58,023 nt of DNA. It comes from Pseudomonas palmensis (lineage in GTDB: Bacteria > Pseudomonadota > Gammaproteobacteria > Pseudomonadales > Pseudomonadaceae). The stretch lies in NCBI RefSeq assembly GCF_017848315.1, contig NZ_JAFKEC010000032.1, positions 1-58,023 on the forward strand, in the 5' to 3' direction. Below are positions 51,820-58,023 of this stretch, piece after piece; positions within the stretch are counted from its first letter, which is position 1, and each line of letters starts with the position of its first letter. The translations under genes and the position numbers were made by a program. A model generated the notes under the pieces. That model made no database searches and was not told the origin of the DNA. It worked only from the letters and a program-made list of their open reading frames with translations.

Positions 51820-54693
51820 TCAGCGATAATCCTCCACCGGCACACACGCACAGAACAGGTTGCGGTCCCCGTACACGTTGTCCACCCGGTTCACCGCCGG
51901 CCAATACTTGTGCAGCCGCGCATGGTGGCTCGGCGCAACACCCTGCTCGATCGAGTAAGGTCGTTCCCACACCCCCAGCACATCCGCCAAGGTATGCGGC
52001 GCCCGCTTTAGCGGGTTGTCCTCGGCTGGCCAGTTGCCGTTCTGCACCTCTGCAATCTCGGCCCGAATCTTCAGCATCGCCTCCACGAAGCGGTCCAGCT
52101 CGGCCTTGGACTCGCTCTCGGTCGGCTCCACCATCAAGGTGCCCGGCACCGGGAACGACATGGTCGGCGCATGGAACCCGTAGTCCATCAGGCGCTTGGC
52201 CACATCCTCTTCGGTGATGGCGGTCAGCGCCTTCAAGGGCCGCAGGTCGAGGATGCACTCATGCGCCACCCGCCCATTGCGCCCGCGGTACAGCACCGGG
52301 AACGCCCCGCCCAACTGCTGGGCCAGGTAGTTGGCCGACAGGATCGCCACCTCGCTGGCATCGGCCAGTTGCGGCCCCATCATGGCGATGTACATCCAGC
52401 TGATCGGCAGGATGCTCGCACTGCCCCAGGGCGCCGCACTGACCGCAGTGTTCTGCGGGTCGGGGCCGGGCACCGGCACCACCGGATGGCTGGCCACGAA
52501 CGGTGCCAGGTGTGCACGCACGCCGATCGGGCCCATGCCCGGCCCGCCACCGCCATGGGGAATGCAGAAGGTCTTGTGCAGGTTCATGTGCGATACATCG
52601 GCACCGATGTCCGCCGGCCGCGCCAACCCGACCTGGGCATTGAGGTTGGCGCCATCCATGTACACCTGGCCACCGTGGCTGTGGATAACTTCGCAGATCT
52701 CACTGATGCCTTCCTCGTACACGCCGTGGGTCGACGGGTAGGTGGCCATCAGGCAGGCCAGGCGCTCACCTGCCGCCTGGGCCTTGGCCTTGAGGTCGAC
52801 CAGGTCGACGTTGCCCGCCACATCGCATTCCACGATCACCACCTGCATGCCGGCCATCTGCGCAGACGCCGGGTTGGTGCCGTGCGCCGAGGCCGGGATC
52901 AGGCAGATATCGCGCTGACACTGCTGGCGGCTGCGGTGGTACTTGCTGATCGCCAGCAGCCCCGCGTATTCACCCTGGGCACCGGAGTTGGGTTGCATGC
53001 AGATGGCATCGAAACCGGTGATCGCGCACAGCCAGCGCTCCAGCTCGTCGATCATCGCGGTATAGCCCTGGGCCTGGGTGAGCGGCGCGAACGGGTGCAG
53101 GTTGGCGAAGGCCGGCCAGGTGATGGGGATCATCTCGCTGCTGGCGTTGAGCTTCATGGTGCACGAGCCCAGCGGGATCATCGACTGGTTGAGGGCCAGA
53201 TCCTTGTTCTCCAGCTGCTTGAGGTAACGCAGCATCTCGGTTTCGCTGTGGTGCAGGTTGAACACCGGGTGCGTCAGAAACGCCGACTGGCGCTGCAAGG
53301 CGTCGGGGATGCCGCTGTGCTGCGCCTGGGCATCCAGCTCGGCCACGCTCAGCCCATGGTCGGCGCCCAGAAAGATGCCGAACAGGCGCAGCACCGTGGC
53401 CTCGTCGCAGGTTTCATCCAGGCTTACGCCCAGGTGCCCGCGGCCCAGGATGCGCAGGTTGATCTGCGCGGCCTCGGCGCTCTGGATGATCGCGGTCTGG
53501 CTGCCGCCGACGTCCAGGGTCAGGGTGTCAAAGAAGTGCTCGTTCAAGCGCTTGAGCCCCTTGGCTTGCAGGCCGGCAGCCAGGATCACCGTGAGCCGGT
53601 GCACCCGCTGGGCGATGCGCCTGAGCCCTTCGGGCCCGTGGTACACGGCATAGAACCCGGCGATGTTGGCCAGCAGCACCTGCGCGGTGCAGATGTTGGA
53701 GTTGGCCTTCTCGCGGCGGATGTGCTGTTCGCGGGTCTGCAGGGCCATGCGCAGCGCCAGGTTGCCGCGCGCGTCCTTGGAAACGCCGATGATGCGCCCT
53801 GGCATGGCGCGCTTGAAGTCGTCGCGGCAGGCAAAGTAGGCCGCGTGCGGGCCCCCGTAGCCCATGGGCACGCCAAAGCGCTGGGTCGAGCCGAGCACCA
53901 CGTCGGCGCCCTGCTCGCCCGGCGGGGTCAACAGCACCAGGCTCAGCAGGTCGGCGGCGACGCAGGCCAGCGCCTGCTGGGCATGCAGCTGCTCGATGGC
54001 CGGGCGCAGGTCGTGCACCCCGCCGTGGGTGTTGGGGTATTGCAGCAGCGCGCCGAACACCCGGTGCTTGTCCAGGTTGTCCAGCCCATCGACGATCAGC
54101 TCGAAGCCGAAGCCCTCGGCGCGGGTCTGCAATACGGACAGGGTCTGCGGGTGGCAATGTTCATCGACGAAGAACGCATTGCTGCGCGACTTGGCCATGC
54201 GCCGTGCCAGAGCCATGGCTTCGGCAGCGGCCGTCGCTTCGTCGAGCAGCGAGGCATTGGCCAGGTCCAGCCCGGTCAGGTCGATGACCATCTGCTGGTA
54301 ATTGAGCAGCGCCTCCAGGCGACCCTGGGCGATCTCCGGCTGATACGGCGTATAGGCGGTGTACCAGCCGGGGTTCTCCAGCACGTTGCGCAGGATCACC
54401 GTGGGCGTCAGGGTAGCGTGGTACCCCATGCCGATCAGGCTGGTCCACACCTGGTTCTGCTCGGCGTAACCGCGCAGTTTTGCCAGGGCGGCCTGTTCAT
54501 CAAGCGCCGGGGGCAGTTCCAGCGGGCGGTTCAGGCGAATGCCCGGCGGGACGGTCTGCTCGATCAGTTCACTGCGACTGCTCAGGCCCAGGGCCTGCAA
54601 CATCGCCTGCTGCTCGGCCGCATCCGGGCCAAGATGACGACGCAGGAACGGGTTGGGATCGTGCAGTTGGCTCAGGGACGGCGACTGGGACAT
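51820..54693 (-). CDS. gcvP: Glycine dehydrogenase (decarboxylating), P-protein
   Basis: This 957-residue PLP enzyme decarboxylates glycine and passes the aminomethyl group to GcvH. It begins MSQSPSLSQLHDPNPFLRRH. The PLP lysine is Lys707 in NLHKTFCIPHGGGGPGMGPI. The fold is a fused pair of aminotransferase-like halves (the first with MGYGGPHAAYFACRD). Length is normal. It follows gcvH by 83 bases containing a hairpin, and is the last gene of the gcvT-gcvH-gcvP set. Confidence 0.95.
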   Translation of the reverse strand: MSQSPSLSQLHDPNPFLRRHLGPDAAEQQAMLQALGLSSRSELIEQTVPPGIRLNRPLELPPALDEQAALAKLRGYAEQNQVWTSLIGMGYHATLTPTVILRNVLENPGWYTAYTPYQPEIAQGRLEALLNYQQMVIDLTGLDLANASLLDEATAAAEAMALARRMAKSRSNAFFVDEHCHPQTLSVLQTRAEGFGFELIVDGLDNLDKHRVFGALLQYPNTHGGVHDLRPAIEQLHAQQALACVAADLLSLVLLTPPGEQGADVVLGSTQRFGVPMGYGGPHAAYFACRDDFKRAMPGRIIGVSKDARGNLALRMALQTREQHIRREKANSNICTAQVLLANIAGFYAVYHGPEGLRRIAQRVHRLTVILAAGLQAKGLKRLNEHFFDTLTLDVGGSQTAIIQSAEAAQINLRILGRGHLGVSLDETCDEATVLRLFGIFLGADHGLSVAELDAQAQHSGIPDALQRQSAFLTHPVFNLHHSETEMLRYLKQLENKDLALNQSMIPLGSCTMKLNASSEMIPITWPAFANLHPFAPLTQAQGYTAMIDELERWLCAITGFDAICMQPNSGAQGEYAGLLAISKYHRSRQQCQRDICLIPASAHGTNPASAQMAGMQVVIVECDVAGNVDLVDLKAKAQAAGERLACLMATYPSTHGVYEEGISEICEVIHSHGGQVYMDGANLNAQVGLARPADIGADVSHMNLHKTFCIPHGGGGPGMGPIGVRAHLAPFVASHPVVPVPGPDPQNTAVSAAPWGSASILPISWMYIAMMGPQLADASEVAILSANYLAQQLGGAFPVLYRGRNGRVAHECILDLRPLKALTAITEEDVAKRLMDYGFHAPTMSFPVPGTLMVEPTESESKAELDRFVEAMLKIRAEIAEVQNGNWPAEDNPLKRAPHTLADVLGVWERPYSIEQGVAPSHHARLHKYWPAVNRVDNVYGDRNLFCACVPVEDYR

Positions 54694-54715
54694 AGCGGCT
54701 CTCTCTTCCAAGACC

Positions 54716-54737
54716 AAGCCTCGAGGGGTCGAGGCTT
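54716..54737. promoter_or_regulatory. Hairpin between gcvH and gcvP
   Basis: AAGCCTCGA and its exact complement enclose a 4-base loop, about 23 bases before the gcvP start codon in the minus-strand transcript. No U-tract follows on that strand, so it looks like an intra-operon control or processing element. Confidence 0.55.
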
Positions 54738-54776
54738 ATTGAGTCTAGGAAGGGATTGCCGTTCGTGCGGGAAAAA

Positions 54777-55160
54777 CTACTCGCCGATGGCGGCCTTGTA
54801 GCCGGCGGCGTCCAGCAACTGCTCCAGCTCTGCCGGGTTGGACGGCTTGAGCTTGAAGATCCAGCTGGCGTAAGGATCGTTGTTCAGGTTCTCAGGGCTG
54901 TCGCTGAGGTCTTCGTTGACCGCGATCACTTCGCCGCTGACCGGCGCGTAGATATCCGAAGCGGCTTTCACCGACTCCACCACCCCGGCGGCGTCCTTGG
55001 CCGCGAACACCTTGCCGACCTCGGCCAGTTCGACGAATACCACGTCGCCCAGGGCTTCCTGGGCGTGGTCGCTGATGCCCACGGTGACGGTACCGTCGGC
55101 TTCCAGCCTGGCCCACTCGTGGCTCTCGGCAAAACGCAGGTCGGCGGGGATATTGCTCAT
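54777..55160 (-). CDS. gcvH: Glycine cleavage system H protein
   Basis: This 127-residue lipoyl carrier begins MSNIPADLRFAESHEWARLE. The lipoylated lysine is Lys65 in VVESVKAASDIYAP. It shuttles the aminomethyl and reduced-lipoyl groups between GcvP, GcvT and lipoamide dehydrogenase. It lies 45 bases downstream of gcvT. The in-frame start five codons earlier is less likely on family length. Confidence 0.95.
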   Translation of the reverse strand: MSNIPADLRFAESHEWARLEADGTVTVGISDHAQEALGDVVFVELAEVGKVFAAKDAAGVVESVKAASDIYAPVSGEVIAVNEDLSDSPENLNNDPYASWIFKLKPSNPAELEQLLDAAGYKAAIGE

Positions 55161-55205
55161 AGTGTCTTTCCTCAACAGGTCAGCGGTCGGCCCGCCGGAA
55201 TGAAT

Positions 55206-56288
55206 TCAGATCAGGATCTTGCCCTGGCGCACGAAGGTCGGCTTGACCACCCGTACCGGGTACCACTTGCCGCGAATTTCCACCTCGGCGCGGTCGGCGG
55301 TAGCCACCGGCACGCGGGCCAGGGCAATCGCCTTGCTCAGCGTAGGAGAGAAACTACCACTGGTGATCTCCCCTTCGCCAATCTGTGCGATTCGCACCAC
55401 CTGATGCGCACGCAGCACACCGCGTTCCTCGAGCACCAGGCCGACCAGTTTCAGCTGCACGCCTGCGGCCTGTTCGGCCTCCAGCGCACGGCGTCCGATG
55501 AAGTCGCGGTCGGCCGGTTCCAGGGCGATGTTGTGGGCCAGGTTGGAGGTCAGTGGCGAGTGTGCCTCGTCGATGTCCTGTCCGTACAGCGTCATGCCCG
55601 CTTCCAGGCGCAAGGTATCGCGCGCGCCCAGCCCGCTGGGGGCAATACCGGCGCCGACCAGGTCGTTGAAGAACGCCGGGGCCTGCTCTGCCGGCAGGGT
55701 GATCTCCAGGCCGTCTTCGCCGGTGTAGCCGGTACGCGAGATGAACCAGTCGCGACTGCTGCGGCCTTCGAAGGGGGCCAGTTCACGAATCAGCGCCGCA
55801 CGGTCACTGCTCACCAGTTCGGCCAACTTGTCCCGCGCATGCGGGCCCTGCACAGCGAATATCGACAGTTCGGGACGCTCGCGCACCTGCACGTCGTAGT
55901 CGCCGATATGGGCCTGCAGCCAGGCCAGGTCCTTGTCGCGGGTGGCGGCGTTGGCCACCAGGCGGTAGCCGTCGTCGGTGCGGTAGACCAGCAGGTCGTC
56001 GATCACACCGCCCTGTTCGTTGAGCAGGGTGCTGTACAGGGCCTTGCCGTGGGCATTCGGGCTGGCCACATCGTTGGCCAGCAACCAGCGCAGCCAGGGC
56101 GTGGCCTGGGCGCCGTGCACATCGATCACGGTGAGGTGCGAGACATCGAAGACCCCGCAGTCGCGGCGCACCTGGTGGTGCTCCTCGACTTGCGAGCCGT
56201 AATGCAGGGGCATGTCCCAACCGCCAAAATCGACCATCTTGGCGCCAAGCGCCAGGTGCAGGTCATAAAGAGGCGTACGCTGTCCCAT
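55206..56288 (-). CDS. gcvT: Glycine cleavage system T protein (aminomethyltransferase)
   Basis: This 360-residue enzyme transfers the one-carbon unit from the H protein to tetrahydrofolate and releases ammonia. It begins MGQRTPLYDLHLALGAKMVD. Folate-binding regions are FGGWDMPLHYGSQVEEHHQV, GVFDVSHLTVIDVHG and FISRTGYTGEDGLEITLP. It is the first gene of the operon. The 118-base gap upstream, to the end of the iron-type permease gene, contains no recognisable glycine riboswitch. Confidence 0.95.
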   Translation of the reverse strand: MGQRTPLYDLHLALGAKMVDFGGWDMPLHYGSQVEEHHQVRRDCGVFDVSHLTVIDVHGAQATPWLRWLLANDVASPNAHGKALYSTLLNEQGGVIDDLLVYRTDDGYRLVANAATRDKDLAWLQAHIGDYDVQVRERPELSIFAVQGPHARDKLAELVSSDRAALIRELAPFEGRSSRDWFISRTGYTGEDGLEITLPAEQAPAFFNDLVGAGIAPSGLGARDTLRLEAGMTLYGQDIDEAHSPLTSNLAHNIALEPADRDFIGRRALEAEQAAGVQLKLVGLVLEERGVLRAHQVVRIAQIGEGEITSGSFSPTLSKAIALARVPVATADRAEVEIRGKWYPVRVVKPTFVRQGKILI

Positions 56289-56406
56289 GGGTTTCTCCTT
56301 CCGGGCGTGGCGAGGCTGCGGCTGAGGGCAGCGTTTCAGCTACCCGGTGCTGATCGGCCGCAGCGAATGCCGCGCATTGTAGCCGCAAGGGCGCAGCCTT
56401 ACACCC

Positions 56407-58023
56407 TCAGTGACTCTGACCCGGGTGACGCGCCGAACGCCTTATCAACCCGATGACCGGCAGCAGCCCCACCAGCACCAGCGTCAACGCCGGCAGCGAG
56501 GCACGCGACCACTCGCCCTCGCTGGTCATCTCGAATACCCGCACCGCCAGGGTGTCCCAACCGAACGGGCGCATCAGCAGGGTGGCGGGCATCTCCTTGA
56601 GCACATCGACGAACACCAGCAGCGCCGCGCTCAGCGCACCCGGCACCAGCAGCGGGAGATACACCTTGAAAAACAATCGCGGGCCGCTGACCCCGAGGCT
56701 GCGCGAGGCCTCCGGCAGCGAGGGTCGGATGCGCCCCAGGCTGTTTTCCAAGGGGCCGTAGGCCACGGCGATGAAGCGCACCAGATAGGCCAGCAGCAGT
56801 GCCGCCAGGCTGCCCATCAGCAGCGGCCGGCCGGCACCGCCAAGCCAGCTCGAAAGCGGCACCACCAGCTGGTTGTCGAGGTAACTGAAGGCCAGCATGA
56901 TCGACACCGCCAATACCGAGCCGGGCAAGGCGTAGCCCAGGTTGGCCAGGCTGACCCCGGCGCGCACCACACGGGTAGGGGCCTGGCGTCGGGCAAACGC
57001 CAGCAGCAGTGCCACCGCCACGGTGATCAGCGCAGCCATGGCGCCCAGGTACAGGGTATGCAGGATGAGCGCGCCATAGCGCTCGTCGAGGTCGAAACGC
57101 CCGCGCTGCCAGAACCACACCAGCAACTGCAGCACCGGGATAACAAACGCGCAGGCGAACACCAGCAGGCACCAGCTGCTGGCAGCCAGCGCCTTGACCC
57201 CGCGCAGGTGGTACAGCGCCGCCACCCGGGGCCGCTCGTTGCTGCTGCGTACCGCACCGCGGGCCCGGCGCTCGCCGTACAGCACCAGCATGACGGCCAG
57301 CAGCAACAGGCTGGCGAGCTGGGCGGCGCTGGAGAGGCTGAAGAAGCCGTACCAGGTCTTGTAGATGGCGGTGGTGAAGGTGTCGAAGTTGAACACGGCC
57401 ACCGCGCCGAAGTCGGCCAGGGTTTCCATCAGCGCCAGCGCCACGCCCGCGCCGATCGCCGGCCGCGCCATGGGCAGGGCCACGCGCCAGAAGGCTTGCA
57501 GCGGCGATTGCCCGAGCACCCGCGCCGCTTCCATCAGGCCCTTGCCCTGGGCCAGGAAGGCTGTACGTGCCAGCAGGTAGACATAGGGGTAGAACACCAG
57601 CACCAGCACGATGATCACCCCGCCGGTGGAGCGCACGCGCGGCAGGCGCATGGGGCCGAACCATTCGCGCAGCAGGGTTTGCACCGGGCCGGAGAAGTCC
57701 AGCAAACCGACGAAGACGAACGCCAGCACATAGGCGGGGATGGCGAACGGCAGCATCAATGCCCAGTCGAGCCAGCGTCGGCCGGGGAATTCGCACAGGC
57801 TGGTGAGCCAGGCCAGGCTCACGCCCAGCACGGTGACGCCGACGCCCACGCCGAGGATCAAGGTCAGGGTGTTGCCCAACAGGCGGCTCATCTGGGTGTC
57901 GAGCAGGTGCGACCAGATCTGCAGGTCGATGCTCTGCCACGACAGCACCAGCACGCTCAGCGGCAGCAGCACCAGCGCGCAGACGGTGAAGACCAGGGGG
58001 TACCAGCGGCGTTGGGCGGGGTG
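56407..58023 (-). CDS. Iron-type ABC transporter permease, two fused domains (5' end outside window)
   Basis: The frame runs open to the right edge (last visible N-terminal residues HPAQRRWYPLVFTVCALVLL), so the start codon lies outside and about 538 residues are visible. There are many membrane segments arranged as two permease halves, with EAA-like loops AQGKGLMEAARVLGQSPLQA and RIRPSLPEASRSLGVSGPRL. This is the FbpB/SfuB plan for ferric ion import; thiamine or AEP importers share it. No partner genes are visible. It reads toward gcvT on the same strand. Confidence 0.8.
   Translation of the reverse strand, partial: HPAQRRWYPLVFTVCALVLLPLSVLVLSWQSIDLQIWSHLLDTQMSRLLGNTLTLILGVGVGVTVLGVSLAWLTSLCEFPGRRWLDWALMLPFAIPAYVLAFVFVGLLDFSGPVQTLLREWFGPMRLPRVRSTGGVIIVLVLVFYPYVYLLARTAFLAQGKGLMEAARVLGQSPLQAFWRVALPMARPAIGAGVALALMETLADFGAVAVFNFDTFTTAIYKTWYGFFSLSSAAQLASLLLLAVMLVLYGERRARGAVRSSNERPRVAALYHLRGVKALAASSWCLLVFACAFVIPVLQLLVWFWQRGRFDLDERYGALILHTLYLGAMAALITVAVALLLAFARRQAPTRVVRAGVSLANLGYALPGSVLAVSIMLAFSYLDNQLVVPLSSWLGGAGRPLLMGSLAALLLAYLVRFIAVAYGPLENSLGRIRPSLPEASRSLGVSGPRLFFKVYLPLLVPGALSAALLVFVDVLKEMPATLLMRPFGWDTLAVRVFEMTSEGEWSRASLPALTLVLVGLLPVIGLIRRSARHPGQSH

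Noticed and set aside
52171..54801. 876-codon open frame antisense to gcvP
   Set aside because: gcvP is certain over this range; the frame has no start-site support or domain.
56289..56406. Possible glycine riboswitch ahead of gcvT
   Set aside because: The 118 bases do not show the two similar aptamer-like stems and linker expected; only weak GC-rich repeats were seen.

Overview
The window is a 58 kb piece of a high-GC chromosome whose gene content and order point to a Pseudomonas of the P. putida group. The order cadA/cadR, thyA, lgt, ptsP-rppH, ilvA, rpiA, serA, spu genes, argA, argE, gcv operon matches, from memory, the PP_513x-PP_519x region of strain KT2440; this was not checked by a search. 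No rRNA, tRNA, IS element, prophage or CRISPR array was seen. It reads as core chromosome with dense small operons and many paired REP elements between them.

Layout. 1-6006: a minus-strand set for 2-aminoethylphosphonate-type compounds (LysR regulator, ABC ATPase, double permease, binding protein, FAD oxidoreductase running off the left edge). 6015-8834: divergent cadA (Cd/Zn efflux ATPase) and cadR (MerR regulator) with a clear operator between them. 8928-11557: thyA, lgt and a TSUP permease. 11687-16625: an NRDE-family protein, ptsP-rppH, a HAD phosphatase and a DUF2269 membrane protein. 16666-18988: ilvA and rpiA, divergent. 19077-20989: two tandem SdiA-regulated-like proteins. 21152-24655: FAH-family hydrolase and D-2-hydroxyglutarate dehydrogenase divergent from serA. 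24726-30147: small genes of mostly unknown role, several meeting tail to tail on shared stop codons. 30248-32620: penicillin-acylase-family amidase. 32723-43002: polyamine uptake and catabolism (spuDEFGH, spuC, spuI, spuB). 43078-45657: argA and argE. 45778-51755: CYTH-CHAD protein, Lrp regulator, ACT-like protein, a lone GspE-type ATPase, SPFH and NfeD proteins, and a DUF2388 protein. 51820-56288: glycine cleavage gcvT-gcvH-gcvP. 56407-58023: the start-truncated end of an iron-type ABC permease.

How genes work together. D2HGDH beside serA fits a known partnership: SerA reduces 2-oxoglutarate to D-2-hydroxyglutarate while oxidising phosphoglycerate, and D2HGDH recycles the product. The spu genes import putrescine/spermidine (two binding proteins, one ATPase, two permeases), gamma-glutamylate them (SpuI, SpuB) and transaminate them (SpuC). 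ArgA and ArgE act at the start and middle of arginine synthesis. GcvT, H and P make up the glycine-specific part of the glycine cleavage system.

Nothing in the window amounts to a clearly new system. The most interesting unexplained features are a 28-bp near-perfect palindrome plus a second inverted repeat between serA and D2HGDH, a possible relic of a SpuA/PuuD gene in the 603-bp gap between spuI and spuB, a binding-protein gene lacking about one lobe, an AEP-type LysR gene lying 8 bp behind cadA with its stop codon inside a REP element, and strong hairpins between lgt/thyA, spuD/spuE and gcvH/gcvP.
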